Shown here piece by piece: positions 10,138 to 23,627 of a DNA stretch of 64,000 nucleotides. Below the pieces are notes generated by a model. The model was not told where the DNA came from, made no database searches, and saw only the letters and a list, made by a program, of their open reading frames with translations. The stretch is from Micropterix aruncella (taxonomy: Eukaryota > Arthropoda > Insecta > Lepidoptera > Micropterigidae). Where the stretch lies: positions 1,056,275-1,120,274 of the forward strand of contig OX155957.1 of NCBI GenBank assembly GCA_944548615.1, given 5' to 3'. Positions within the stretch are counted from its first letter, which is position 1. The number at the start of each line of letters is the position of its first letter. A program made the translations under genes and the position numbers.

Positions 10138-12493
10138 TAGTCCAGTCAAATTAGGGTTTAACCTCGGAATGAGAGATAATAAGCTGGAAACTTGTATACA
10201 CCTTCATTTTGGCGTTCTATAAGTTGTCTCAAAAGTCTCATAAAATCTCGTGTCTGCGTCGTGAGTTATTCAAGGTCAAAGGTTACAAAAATCGGTTTTT
10301 CGCGATTATCTAGGTTTCTATAGCTCGAATGATGTTAACAACTATGTTAAAAAAATGTAGAGCATACGATTTGCGACAAATTTTGTATCAAACATTTTTT
10401 TATGCGCTCAACCGTTTTTGAGATAGAGGGCGGAGAGCGCGCAGCGCTCAGCCATAAATATAGTAATTCAAGGTCAACTGTGAATCTCGGTGAATAATGC
10501 CCTGAATAAAGTTATTAAATCATTAAATTATGATTGCCAATGAATAATTTGTATTATTTATTAGATAATAGGTACTTACATGTTATTCATTAACATTTTA
10601 CATTGTATATCTAATATATTCATTTAATATTGCTTACCTACTTTGTGTAATTCAAAACTCATTTAATGAAATACTTACTGTATATCTTAAATTTATAATA
10701 ATTTATTCAAAGTAGATTTTAAGTAGAAATAACACAAGTAAAAATATTTGTTTTTTTTTCTTTATTTAACAGCTGTATATTTCTTACAATTTAAATTGAA
10801 GTGGTGAACATTTACAAATCTTTAAACATCTTGCATCAACGTGTTGTTCAGCAGAATCTAACGAAATGTCACAAAACTTCTCAATTTCTTCACAAATTGT
10901 ATTTGTAATGTACACAGCATAAACCTTGTTACATAAAACACTTTCTTGAGTACTTTGACCTCGAGATACTCCTTCTTTTGTCTTCATGTTCATAAGACTT
11001 TGTTCGATTACCATATCCGCCCATGTACCTACCAGAATTTATTTTTTCTGTTCGTTTTATAGTTAAGAATTCATTTTTAAAGTTTTCAAAAGTCTTTCTA
11101 TCCGTTGTATTTTCCAATTTCATCATATCTTGAAAATATAAATGAGCAGATTTCGCATATAAAAAGTAACCACTAGCGTGAAAATACGACGAGGCTTATT
11201 CTCAGTAGATGGTGCTCGATTCAAGAAATGAGTATAGTAAACGGTATGGTACTTTGCTTCAGCTGCGATCAAGTCATACTCATAAAGTACACGATCTTTG
11301 ACTAATTCTCCTAAGGAATCCATTTGTTTTTCTGCTCTCTTGATGACATTACCTTAAATAAAATAAAATTCCAGAGTACTTACGTTACTGATCGTGCGTT
11401 GGTAGGTACTTTTTTTTTCTTGACTGCTGCTCTATCAGCTGTTTGGTCACATAATAAACACAGTTTTTTGAAATCAGTTCATTACTTTTTTTTACGAAAT
11501 ACACTGGATTATGGTAAAGGTTTACCTTCTTCTAGACGTCGTTTCGATGCTGCTATTGGATTTTTATACTAATGTACACTTTTCGACACTCAACATGCAC
11601 AATCAGAGAGGTTAAAGTATTTAAGAAGACTATGTGACCGTCATTTCTTTCGATACTTGCAGTTTTTTAAGCCACGCACTACATTAACAGAATCACATTC
11701 TAAAAGTGACTTCTCACAAATAAAACACAAATTAGCCATAATTTTCAAAATTGTACGCTCGTCGTTGCCGAGATCTAAACGAAGCAAAGGAACATCTGTC
11801 TCAAGATCTAATTATAAATAAAGAAGGCGTATACTTAGGGTACTGCATTCTCAGGTATATATTTCATAGAAAAAGGTCGGATTATAGGGTTCCGCCTTCC
11901 CAGTTATATACCTAATAGAAAAAGTATTTAGAGGTTTACACATTTAAAGGCAAAATATTTAATTACTTTCCACTTAAAATCTATTTTAAATAAATAATTA
12001 TATATTATTAAGATACGGGTAAGTAAGTACTATTAAATGAATATATTAGATAAATGTAAAATGTTATTAAATACAATGTTTTAGCTAATAAATAATACAA
12101 ATTATTCATTGCTAATGATATTTAAATGATTTAATAACTTTATACAGGGTATTTATTATTTACCTAGATTCACAGTTGACCTTGCATTACAATATGGCTG
12201 AGCGCTGCGCGCTCTCCGCCCTCCGCCCTCTATTTCAAAAACGGTTAAGCGCACAAAAAAATGTTTGATACAGAATTTGTTGCAAATCGTATGCTCTACA
12301 TTTTTTGTCATAGATATTAACATCATTGGAGCTATAGAAACCTAGATAATCGCGAAAAACCAATTTTGTGCGAGATTTTATGAGACTTTTGAGACAACGT
12401 ATAGAACGCCGAAATAAAGGTGTATACCAATTTCCAGCTTATTATCTCTCATTCCGAGATTTACCCCCTTTTTTTGCTAAAGTGACTGCACTA
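10138..12493 (-). mobile_element. 2.36-kb DNA transposon with very long terminal inverted repeats
   Basis: The terminal inverted repeats cover about 10138-10730 and 11960-12493. The tips are TAGTCCAGTCA and, inward from the right, TAGTGCAGTCA. The flanking trinucleotide TAA on both sides (10135-10137, 12494-12496) is a candidate target duplication. The middle (10784-11840, minus strand) holds a broken ORF described separately. The host repeat (family F) has an uninterrupted copy at 37898-38160, which fixes the boundaries independently. A TWA-type 3-bp duplication would suit PIF/Harbinger, but the protein does not show that family, so I leave the superfamily open. Confidence 0.82.
10784..11840 (-). 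pseudogene. Degenerate Cys-rich transposon protein
   Basis: Read right to left on the minus strand. Pieces with conserved Cys pairs appear in order: LCFICEKSLLECD and VNVVRGLKNC near 11750; SIAASKRRLEEGKP near 11530; FKKLCLLCDQTADRAAVKKK near 11450; DRVLYEYDLIAAEAKYHTVY near 11260. The C-x2-C...EAKYH pattern recurs in uncharacterised repetitive proteins of invertebrates. Many stops and frameshifts separate the pieces. I do not know its function; DNA binding by the Cys motifs is a guess. Confidence 0.5.
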
Positions 12494-12660
12494 TAATAGG
12501 TTTTTGTAATCAACCAGTCCTTTATAAAAAAAACATTTATTATCAATGTTGTTATAGATGACCAGATAAATTATTGTTAGTTTCGTCGGACAATGCTATC
12601 AGCGCCTCCTGCTTGTCGCCGACGCAAAAGGGTTGCCGAAACGTAGTATGGTATTGATCC
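12494..12660 (+). repeat. Family F repeat, right part
   Basis: Matches 38006-38140 of the uninterrupted copy (GTAATCAACCAGTC, GACAATGCTATCAGCGCC, GGGTTGCC). Confidence 0.75.
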
Positions 12661-12693
12661 ATTAATTATCATATATAATCAATGGTTAAGGGG

Positions 12694-12882
12694 TTCGACA
12701 CACTGGGCCTACGTACGCAACGGACGCAGCGCATGATGAAATCTGGCTCTTGAATTTATATGTCAGCAGACACACTTATCCCACGCAACGTTGCGTAGGA
12801 TAAGTGTGTCCGCTTTTACTCAAATACAAGGGCCAGATGTCATGCGTTGTGTACGTTGCGTACGTCGGACCAGTGTGCCGGA
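12694..12882. mobile_element. Palindromic miniature element
   Basis: The whole 190-bp segment is an imperfect palindrome centred near 12790 (ACGCAACGTTGCGT). Outer arms carry ACACACTGG...ACGTACGCAAC and the inverse. It folds into one long hairpin. Non-coding; class unknown. Confidence 0.7.
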
Positions 12883-13139
12883 CGCCGCTAAAATTATGCT
12901 TCAGCAGCTTACAGCCTTGGTTAACCGCATAAAATGGTAATGACACATTTAGTCGTGAAAAATAATGTGAATGGAATTCAAAAAACACTACCTGACATTA
13001 CTTTAAAAAGAAAACCATTACAAAGATTGTATGGGTAGTAGAGACATCCCATCCCATCTTCCGAATGACACATTTTGGCATGGAAAATTTCCCCTAAAAT
13101 GGGAGTTTTTCCCTTGGCTGGCAACACAACAGGGGAGGA

Positions 13140-13325
13140 TGGGGTGGATGGAGGGGGTAAAAGCGATCGCTCGCGCCCTCCGCGCCTCTGCGCCCGCCGC
13201 CCCCGCCCTCGCTGCGCCCAGGGCGCCGCCCTAAGCAAAGTTCGAAAGGGGCGGCGACCGTCTAGACTTGCTTCACGGCGACCTCTCGCTGCCCGCCCTA
13301 CAGAGCACGCCGAGTCATACAAAAC
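13140..13325. other. Isolated CpG/GC-rich island
   Basis: A sharp GC-rich block of about 180 bases (GCGATCGCTCGCGCCC onward) in AT-rich DNA. Overlapping frames on both strands are low-complexity Arg/Ala/Pro translations of the composition. It may be a promoter of an unseen transcript or part of a GC-rich repeat; nothing decides between them. Confidence 0.4.
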
Positions 13326-13989
13326 GCATTGCATTGACCCCAAATCCATACCATGCGAGTGACAAAAAAATAAAACAGCTGAATATTCTTCACGTGAAGT
13401 TTGTAGCACCTGCGCACAGTGGGCGAAACTGCAATTTGAGGGACTTAGGAACCAACTTTATTTTTTCACTATTCGAAAAGCGCCACATTTTCATTATAGG
13501 CAAAAGGAAAATATATCATCTGCTTTAGTAAGGATTTAGTTTTTTTTTAATTGATTACTTGTGGTCCGAATAGTGATTATTGGAATTTATTTATTAGAAT
13601 CACAGAAAAATGAAATTAGAGACATGAAATGACACTGAAAATGTCATCAAAATTTTGAATCCATCAAAGAAAGGAAAATTGTATAATTTCAATATGTTGA
13701 AATATATCAGGAAATTACTGTTATAACCAGTTTGTCAAACACTTGGTGATTTTGTGGCGCTTAATTTTTTTTTGTATATATTTTTTAAGACACTTGAGAA
13801 CTAATAATATACGGTTGAATATTTCATCATTATTTTGACACCGACCAATAAAGTAACCACCATACTCCAGTTTCTCAAATAAGTACTTTTATTCTATTCA
13901 TCATTTATCCCTTAGTTAGATTAAAAAAAATATTATTCAATACTGCAGGTCGAAGGCAGTCAAAACTATCCTGCTATGGTAAACAAGTA

Positions 13990-14053
13990 TATATATTTAA
14001 AGGAATAAAAACACATGACTGCTGTTACAAAAAGTAAACTATTGTATTTATTT
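13990..14053 (-). repeat. Family B fragment beside a family A fold-back
   Basis: AAACACATGACTGC...AAAAAGTAAACTATTGTATTT matches the start of the family B copy near 32840. The fold-back begins directly after it. Confidence 0.5.
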
Positions 14054-14762
14054 ATGGGAGTTAATGAGCCCTTGCTGAGTTGGCCACGAAGACCCATTCT
14101 GTTCAGGGTTGGTCACACTCACGGGTCAACACCTATCCGACGGCCTCCACGCATGAAGTGCGTGCCTGGGTAGGACTCTGGCCTTATGGTCAGTTTCCCC
14201 TGGGAATCAACCTTCTGGCGCTCCTGGGCGGTCTGCGCACCGTGCGGCGTAAGCCAATCGACTGTGCACTCTGACTAACAGTCGGAGGAGTCTGAAAGCA
14301 GTACTGTTTCCTATAGAGCGGGGGTGGTGCGGACCTTACGGCGACTGCTCTTGAAACGACCATCGGCTACCCGATCCTGGGTGAACAGCCGGGCAAAGGA
14401 CTCTGTGGTCCGCGATAGATTCAATATACACCGAATCTATCGCGGACCACAGCGTCCTTTGCCTGGCTGTTCACCCAGGATCGGGTAGCCGATGGTCATT
14501 TCAAGAGCAGTCGCCGTAAGGTCCGCAACCACCCCGCTCTATAGGAAACAGTACTGTTTCCAGACTCCCCCGCACGGTGCGCAGACCGTCCAGGAGCGCC
14601 AGAAGGTTGATTCCCAGGGGAAACTAACCATAAGGTCAGAGTCCTACCCAGGCTCGCACTTCATGCGTGGAGGCCGTCGGATAGAAGTTGACCCGTGAGT
14701 GTGACCAACCCTGAATTGAATGGGTCTTCGTGGCCAACTCAGCAAGGGTCCATTAATCCCAT
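14054..14762. repeat. Family A complete fold-back (snap-back palindrome)
   Basis: Left arm 14054-14422 and right arm 14433-14762 are near-perfect reverse complements around a spacer of about 10 bases. Both outer ends carry the TTAATG...CCCTTGCTGAGTTGGCC end of family A. The right arm lacks a block of about 37 bases present in the left. Short ORFs here are shadows of the repeat. Confidence 0.9.
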
Positions 14763-14769
14763 GGCTGCT

Positions 14770-15477
14770 GCGTCTAGGGTTGGCTTCCGACGAAAGGACT
14801 CTTCAACAGTCAACAGCACAGAAACGAAATTTTGTTTCCACCTAGAAATTATGATAGCCCGTTCTAAGTTTCATCGCGACAGGGCTGCTACACCCAGGGT
14901 TGGCTTCTGCTTGGGCACAGTATACCCCAGTGGCACAGTTGGTATACTGCGGCTTGGGTAATATTGTTGTAAATTAACATAATTTACATTAATGGAGATG
15001 GATTTACCATTATGAAGTTTTAATTTCAGCGAGGCCCGCTCTTCATTCATTTCGCGATAGAAGCCATATTTTATTTTCAATATTGTTATTTTTAAACCAC
15101 ACTTTCTGATTGCTTTTAGATTATTTTCTAATTTAGCAGTAATTTTATTACAAAAATGTAATTACATACACAACATCAATCAATGACGGGCGCAGACTAA
15201 TTTGAAGCCAAAGGAGAATGCTTTTGTATGAGTCGTGGGCCCACCAACCAATATGGTTGAGAGTGGCATATACAGGGTGAGTTTTAATTAACCGGCATCT
15301 TTGAAAGGGGTGAATCGTATGAGCAAGTAAGCAATTTTTGATAAATTTAACTTGTTGAAAAATACCTAAACAAACATATGGCCTAAACAAACATACCAAC
15401 ATACATTACAAGTGATAAATCGAGATAAGCCATATCTGTATAGTTAAGAGAAGGTAAGAGGAGAGACTGTGCAGGGA
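14770..15477. other. Spacer with a short duplicated motif
   Basis: GGGTTGGCTTC occurs at 14777 and again near 14896 in related surroundings (GCTGCTGCGTCTAGGG / GCTGCTACACCCAGGG), suggesting a partial tandem duplication of about 120 bp. Otherwise AT-rich and unassigned. Confidence 0.35.
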
Positions 15478-16147
15478 TTTAATGGGCCCTTGCTGAGTTG
15501 GCCACGAAGACCCATCCTGTTCAGGGTTGGTCACACTCACGGGTCAATACCTATCTGACGGCCTCCACGCATGAAGTGCGAGCCTGGGTAGGACTCTGGC
15601 CTTATGGTTAGTTTCCCCTGAGAATCAACCTTCTAGCGCTCCTGGACGGTCTGCACACCGTGCGGCATAAGCCAATCGATTGCGCACTCTGACTAACAGT
15701 CGGGGGAGTCTGGAAGCAGTACTATTTTCTATAGAGCGGGGGTGGTTGCGGACCTTACGGCGACTGCTCTTGAAACGACCATCGGCTACCCGATCCTGGG
15801 TGAACAGCCGGGCAAAGGATGCCGTGGTCTGCGATAGATTCGGTGTACACCGTTTCACCGCTTCGTAAGGGAGAGGACTGCGCAAGCGACCTCGAACTCG
15901 TAACCAATCGAGAGACTGGAGTAATCTGGTCGCAATTGGAAGTAAGGGCGTGAGTGTAAGCCCGTTGGGTGACACTCCTGGCTATCTCGCGGTTAAGGCG
16001 TTGGCCTCTTACGGGTTTGTGGCGGAGCTAGACGGTGGACTGTTTTTGTCCTAAGTCTTCTGCGCTCACTCCAGGGAGATAGACGACTAATCGTTAAAAC
16101 TTCCTGAGGTGACGGGCTCGCCCGCTGTAGTCGACAACTCTAGTTGT
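15478..16147 (+). repeat. Family A dispersed repeat, full-length copy
   Basis: Runs from TTTAATGGGCCCTTGCTGAG to GTCGACAACTCTAGTTGT, about 670 bp, and serves as my reference for the family. Recognisable landmarks in order: GGTCACACTCACGGGTCAA; CTATAGAGCGGGGGTGG; CGATCCTGGGTGAACAGCC; GCGATAGATTCGGTGTACAC; ATGGCTCGCCCGCTGTAGTC-like GC tail. Not recognised as tRNA, 5S or 7SL derived. No conserved long ORF and no poly(A) tail. Confidence 0.85.
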
Positions 16148-16149
16148 GC

Positions 16150-16973
16150 AGGAGATTTATTTGTCTTTATAGGAAGAATGACAATGGTGAGGATGGAAAG
16201 CATCAATTATGGTTGCCTATGTTCGCTATCGAACATGGCACGAAAGAAGAAGATAAAATGCAGTCAAACCTATGTTGCTTTTCTCTTTATTCACTTTGTT
16301 TTACGGTACCTAGCTACGTGCATAGATATAATAGAGAGGGTGCGTTGACGTCACGGGTGCGGGGTCAACGGCGGTCACGGCGGCTGCTACGTGAATCAAT
16401 ATAGTATGCAGCGCGTTGAAGACGCTAACCAAGGCTGCACCTTCATCTATCCAGCCCTAGACTAGACTCTATTCATCTCGCTTTTTTAGATTTAACTGAT
16501 ATTTAACTTTTTATTCACGTAGACACTCGCTTCTCCCAGTTGAGTTAGGCCTAGTAGACGTGGCTGCTCCACTCTGCAAGGGGCTTTGACATTTTTCCCT
16601 GGCTTTTAGAGTTTCGTACCAAGGCGTTAAAATAAAATCTATTTTTTTTAATAAACCAGTTTATAGGGATCTCTACACTTGCTAGAGTCAAAATGAACAA
16701 AAATACTACACTCGGGAGTAATGAATTTGGTTCAACAACATAAACCCTAATATCACGGAAACTAACAATGGCAGCTTTCTCAAACGAAAAATATTTTATA
16801 GGCTATTTATTACTGTTCCATCAACATTTATAAAACTTCTTAGTTGCTATAAAGTAATGCCATTAAAAAGGTTAAAAACAAAATAAATATTTTTTAAAAT
16901 TCTACGAATTCACTGCATTTGGTTTTGCTTTTGTGGGTGTTCTGTCACAAATAAATTAATTGGATAATCATTA
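16150..16973. other. Unassigned sequence
   Basis: Contains a modest GC-rich patch (16345-16445) and frames of up to 86 codons with no known motif. No shared repeat noticed. Confidence 0.3.
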
Positions 16974-18812
16974 TTAGTATTCAGTATTCAGTATTCAATT
17001 TATTTATTCAGAATATACAATAAAAGCATGAATTATGAATTAAAGCTAATTATCGCATATTAGAATTCGTCAGTTTAAATGTAGATATAAAACGATTAAA
17101 GCATAAATATTAATTCGACAATAGCGTTGACTAAAGTCGGCTTTACACGGCAGACAAATAAAATAAAAAATAAAAAAATAGAGCTGAATCCATGTACATG
17201 AGTATACATATAAAATAGATTATTATAAGAATATTAATAGTCATCAAGCACTTTATACAAAAAATAATCACACAATAGGAAGTATCAAAACAAAATTGGA
17301 AAAAACAACGTATGTATATGATCAGGTATGTTACATTACACATTGTAATCTACATATTAAATATTAAATTCATAATATTATTATTAAACAATAAGAACTA
17401 AAATGAGGTACCTGAAAGTTACATATTAATGTTATTCCCATTTGAAGGAATTGGCATGCTCAAAAAAATCACCCAGCTTATAGAAAGCATGTGTGGATTG
17501 TAGCTTTTGTTTAATAAATCTTTTAAACGCCTTTGTTTCCATCTTTCTTGTGGAGAGTGGTAGCTGGTTAAAGAGCTTATAGCTCAAATATCCAAAGGAC
17601 TTTTGTGTCTGCGTAAGGCGTACTTTAGGCAGGATAACATCATCACGTCTGTGTGTATTGTGGGAGTGCATATTCCCGTTTACCTCTTGTTCGTTAATAT
17701 TTGATTTAGCATAGAGTAGACATTGTAAAATATATTGAGACGTAAAAGTCAGTATTTTGTACTTAAGAAAATATGGTTCGCAGTGCGTGTCACGGGATAC
17801 TCCTGCAATTGCTCTTAGTGCACTTTTCTGTAAAATGAAAACCCTAGAACTGTCTGTGGCATTCCCCCATATCAGTATACCATAAGTCATTTTAGAATGG
17901 AAACAGGCATGGTACGCAGTTAATGCAGCGATTTCACCAGCTAAGAATTTAATCTTTTTTATCGCATATATTGCCGAAGAAAGCGCACTAAACAGTTCAT
18001 TAATATGGATGTTCCAGCTAAGATGATGATCGATCATGATACCTAGGAACTTTGTCGATTTGCTTAATTCTAGAGTACTGTTGTCTAGAGTTATATTAAA
18101 TGGTATAGCAGACGATTTATATTTTGAGGAAAAGTGCATAGTTACGGTTTTTTTTGCATTAAGCAAGAGATTATTCTCTGTGAACCATGAACTTGCTAGG
18201 TTTAATGCATGATTGGCATTGGTCATTAGGTCGTTAAGATTGTTATCGTGAAACAGGAAACTTGTATCATCCGCATAGAGTAAGGTTTTGGTGTAGGCTG
18301 GCAAGCAATTGCCTATATCATTAATAAAAAATAAAAATAATAATGGACCAAGAATCGATCCCTGGGGAACTCCGCAGGATATCGGTTGCGGTGTAGATCT
18401 AAATCCATCTATTTCTACTACCTGTGACCGGCCTGTTAAGTAGGATTTCGTCATATTATTGGCTTTGCCCCGAATCCCATAACTGTTTAATTTATTGAGC
18501 AGTATTTCGTGGTCAACCGAATCAAACGCTTTGGATAGGTCACAAAAAACTGCCACGGGTTGGGAAGAATTTTCAAAAGTGTCGGTAATGAAATTTACCA
18601 TCTCCGAAATCGCCGAGGTGGTGGACATATTTTTCCTAAAACCATATTGATATTTATTTAGTATATCGAATTTATTTGCGAATAGATATAGCCTGTTATA
18701 TAAAATTTTTTCGAAAATTTTGGAGAAAGCTGGAAGCAGTGAAATTGGCCTGTAATTTTCAGGATCAGTTTTGTTCCCTTTTTTAAAAACTGGTACTATC
18801 TTTGCTTGCTAT
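16974..18812 (-). mobile_element. CR1/Jockey-like LINE, young 5'-truncated copy 1
   Basis: The open frame runs from 18806 (AKIVPVFKKGNKTDPENYRP, within the RT domain) to the stop at 17432; the annotated Met at 18628 is internal. From that Met, RT motif A is at residues 28-36 (FCDLSKAFD), motif B at 86-95 (GVPQGSILGP), YADD at 118-121 and KFLGIMID further on. All catalytic aspartates are present. After the stop there is a 3' UTR of about 450 bp and a short tandem tail (TGAATAC units, minus strand) instead of poly(A). The 398-codon part differs from the copy at 58650 by only about nine residues, so both inserted recently. The 5' edge abuts a family B repeat at 18813. Confidence 0.88.
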
Positions 18813-19160
18813 TATATGACTGCCCAACAAAAAAGGGGTGTAATTTGTACAGGGTTCATCTATGTATGTTTTCCGTTTCTTTACTCCACCATAACTTCTA
18901 AATGCATAAACCGATTTAGAATTGTGTGTTATTGATAGAATCCTTATATCATCATGACCAACTATCCAAATGTAAATAAATCAACATAAATTTATCATGT
19001 TTAGTGTGCAATAAAAGGTCAGATTGAGTACATTCCGGAAAATATACATGTATCTATAAAATCTCAAATATTTTATAAAAAACCGCTATAAAATAATTAT
19101 AAAAACAATATTTCACTTTCTGTAACGGCAGTCGTATTTTTTATTCTTTTTATGTATATT
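18813..19160 (+). repeat. Family B interspersed repeat
   Basis: Starts ATATGACTGCCCAACAAAAA directly at the LINE edge and carries the family landmarks TATGTATGTTTTCCGTTTC and GAGTACATTCCGGAAAATAT. Ends near TTTTTATTCTTTT. Confidence 0.75.
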
Positions 19161-20288
19161 TACTTGTTAATGTAGTAATTATTTAATAGGCTAGCATTCC
19201 TATTATCCGAGATACCAAGGTCTGTGTTGATGACTCCGATTCATTGCTCCCGAGTGTAATTGAATATTGTGTATTTACTTAATAAGTTATATAAATATGG
19301 AGGTTGAATATTCAAGTGCAGATTTTTTAGGTTATTCAAACAAACAACGAAATCTACGTTGTTTGTTTGTTAATCTATTTTCCGATATCTACGATCAAAT
19401 TTCTTCGATAAATTCACAAATTGTCATATACCTACTAATAATCAATCAGAGTTATTTGATAATTCCACAAATTATCATATAGATATTAACAAAATTAATA
19501 AAAATACAAAAAGTATATAATGGTTTTGATTTCATTTTACACATAATGGTTTTGCTCAATGGATATAACCTAATAATAAACTAGAGTTTAAAAATAAAAA
19601 AGTTTCGTTAATATAAAGTCAAGGTAATTGCTTTTATAAGAGTATTTAAGTAGGTATTAGTAAGGACCTTGAAAACTTTTCCTTATCCTTGAAAAAAAAA
19701 TGTTAATCATGTATAACACCCAAAAGCGATAAAAATTACTATTATTTTTATTTTTTATCCATATTTTTTCCCACGGCGATTTAAGATTTCCTTCCACAGA
19801 AAAAAAATGTGAAACATATAAAAACCTTTCAGTGACGTATCACTCATCGTTATTGGTCTCTAGGCCAAAAACGTCCGTCCTGCTTTACGGCAACATCTGA
19901 TGATTAATAGATAGTTTTCAATACATTTTTGATCACTTAGTAACTTAATGTAAATTCCATAATAACGGTTCTTTATATAGGTTGCACATATTTTGCCTAC
20001 TCGGAACCCGTATAGTTTAACTACTATAAGCAAGAATGGCCGAAATTGTTTATTTTTCTGTACGTACCGTATCTATATCAAAGATTGGTTATTATAGATC
20101 GCCGCAATGTTAGTTTGAAGTCTCTCATGCCCAATAGTAGACTACGCTGATGTTCTTTGATACTTTGTACAGTACTTTGATATAATAATAGTGATCGGAA
20201 ACGATCTTAATTTTATCGTTCTACCCGTGAAAATGGGGACGTAATTCTAATGTTTATTTTTAAACGTTTTACTGCTGTAGTATGCCAA
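19161..20288. other. Unassigned AT-rich sequence
   Basis: Contains a short direct/inverted motif AACAACG...CGTTGTTTGTTTG near 19340-19370. No gene or shared repeat recognised. Confidence 0.3.
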
Positions 20289-20400
20289 GGTATAAGTAAC
20301 TTTTCTGTGCTTTTGCTAGCCTTATTCGGGGCTACCTTTTATGTATCCCCTAATTAATACTGGCACAAGTACATAAAAGCTACTTATACATTAGTATTAA
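20289..20400. repeat. Short inverted-repeat element
   Basis: Arms GTATAAGTAACTTTTCTGTG and (inward from the right) GTATAAGTAGCTTTTATGTA flank a centre of about 50 bases. About 112 bp in total, MITE-like. No target duplication identified. Confidence 0.5.
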
Positions 20401-20996
20401 ATTCTATAATCTATTCCCTACCACTATAAAACAGCTGGAGCACGTAATAAAAAAATACATGGACATGCTTATGACCATGACTTTTCAAACATTGTACCCA
20501 TTTATTACATTATAGTTTTATATGAGTATTCATGGATTCATTGTTTGACTATATTGTTTCATATTATAAAAAGCAACAGCTTTTTTTGGAAAGTTTGAAA
20601 AAGTGGGCTGATCAATAAAATTTTGACAAGCGCGATCTAGACATAAGTAAAATATTCTGAATAAATAACAATCGCGATTGTTTACCTACCGCTAGATGGC
20701 GCAACGTGCTCAACTGTTTTTATACTATTTTTCAAAACACAAAATTTTAGATTTAAAAAAAAATGTTTTTTTTGTTTTTTCCCATTTTATTTCAAAAGTT
20801 GCTTATTTGCTTGTATTGATTGACCTACTTTAAGAATGCCACTAATTAAAAACTCACTCTGTATAAAAGTAGATCTCTATTGATTATTTTGATTTTTAAA
20901 AATATTTTTGTCAGTTTTGATACCATTATTTGGATTATTCCTTAATATTTTTGTTATTGATTTTTAAAATTATTTGGTCTGTTTATAGGTATAATC

Positions 20997-21069
20997 TGTC
21001 GATTCACGATTATTATAAATTCACGATTATTATAAATAATTCTATCGATTCACGATTATTATAAATAAT
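20997..21069. repeat. Short tandem repeat
   Basis: TTCACGATTATTATAAAT is present three times with slightly different spacers. Confidence 0.7.
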
Positions 21070-21413
21070 TTCATTCAATTATGATACTGTACTCATTACA
21101 TCTTCATTTGTCTTTAATATTTGTAGGATACTCAAACTAGAATCATGAGATAATGTTGTAAAAACTGTTATTTACAGTAGGTTGTATAATAATACACAAA
21201 GTATATTTGTTTATTTGTTTAATTACCTAATTCATTTTAAACATCTTATCTAAGGTTACATAAGGAAAATTAGTTACTTTCTAGTTAAATCATCTCAATC
21301 CCATGCAACCCTCTAACTGTCACACATCTATATGCCTAAATTATTTGAGGTTGCGAGCTGACATCAAAAGTTTATTACTAGAGATTAGATATTAAGTAGA
21401 GTTTAAATATGTG

Positions 21414-22904
<1,491 letters not shown>

Positions 22905-23040
22905 ATAGAATACGATACAATTTTATTCTACTCCTGTAGGTAGGCATTCCTACACTTGGATGCGTCATTGCGCATAACATTCTCAGTAATGTAATTAATT
23001 AAAGAAAATTACCTATCGTGATAGTTGTAACTGTATAAGT
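22905..23040 (-). repeat. Family E retroposon 3' fragment
   Basis: A TACAAT-type tail, then GTAGGTAGGCATTCCTACAC and TTGGATGCGTC, then TATCGTGATAGTTGT. Copies at 39686-39960 and 62625-62990 share these. A short-unit tail and variable length suggest a LINE (RTE-like) or SINE 3' end read on the minus strand. Confidence 0.6.
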
Positions 23041-23069
23041 CACACACACACACACAAGTCACACACACG
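23041..23069. repeat. (CA)n microsatellite
   Basis: Two CA runs separated by AGT. Confidence 0.8.
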
Positions 23070-23112
23070 CAATCGACTTCTTGAGATGCCTGTTGTAGGG
23101 CGCGCAGCACAC

Positions 23113-23150
23113 TGGCTTCGTAAGTGTGCGACGCCACACTTACAAAGCCA
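23113..23150. repeat. Hairpin, 16-bp stem
   Basis: TGGCTTCGTAAGTGTG and CACACTTACAAAGCCA pair with one mismatch around a 6-base loop. It lies 140 bases downstream (minus strand) of the ORF at 23292-23570. Confidence 0.7.
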
Positions 23151-23291
23151 GATTAATGGGCCCGGCTCCCGTGAATCCCCGCTAAAGGGTAATTGCTCAA
23201 CGTAAGACGTCACGGTCCGTCGACTGACTCTCAGAATGCGCAATCGACTTAAAGAACTGAATGTTTTTTTTCAATTATTTATTTCGGATTT

Positions 23292-23570
23292 TTATATTAA
23301 TCCTCTAATCGCGGGAGACGCGCACGTCGCGTTCAGCTCTTTCCATGCTATTCCGCGGGGTACGTTATTTTCCTTTCCACAAAATCTTTGACCTATCACT
23401 GCGCCGGGATTTGCTATTTCCGCGTCGAATCTTTTACTGTTGCCCTGCAATATTGATAGTGGAATTTCCACGTTCTCAAGTCGCACGCCCGAAAGGAACG
23501 GATAAGGTATGACCTGCATCATAGAACCAGGCGTCGCACAATTTACATTCAGTTGTACAGTAGCAGTCAT
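23292..23570 (-). CDS. Unrecognised 92-residue ORF
   Basis: Starts MTATVQLNVNCATPGSM and ends ASPAIRGLI. It has ordinary amino-acid composition, a G/C content above its surroundings and three central Gly/Pro-rich turns. It is not a shadow of any repeat seen here. AAATAAATAA just after the stop could serve as a poly(A) signal. A second ATG-started frame begins 57 bases away in the opposite direction (23628). I do not recognise the family. It could be a compact element or viral gene, or a host exon. No membrane segment or signal peptide is evident. Confidence 0.4.
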   Translation of the reverse strand: MTATVQLNVNCATPGSMMQVIPYPFLSGVRLENVEIPLSILQGNSKRFDAEIANPGAVIGQRFCGKENNVPRGIAWKELNATCASPAIRGLI

Positions 23571-23627
23571 TCAGATCGTGTCGTTTATTTAGTCGTTGAC
23601 TGTTCATCGTGACTGTAGATTCTCAAT

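Noticed and set aside
12978..13409. 143-codon minus-strand ORF
   Set aside because: Arg/Ala/Pro-rich product of the CpG island; overlaps open frames on the other strand.
15625..15975. 116-codon minus-strand ORF and similar frames in other family A copies
   Set aside because: The same frame is broken in most copies and appears in inverted arms, so it is not a conserved protein.
23041..23243. 67-codon minus ORF
   Set aside because: Ends in CA-repeat translation and crosses the hairpin; no motif.
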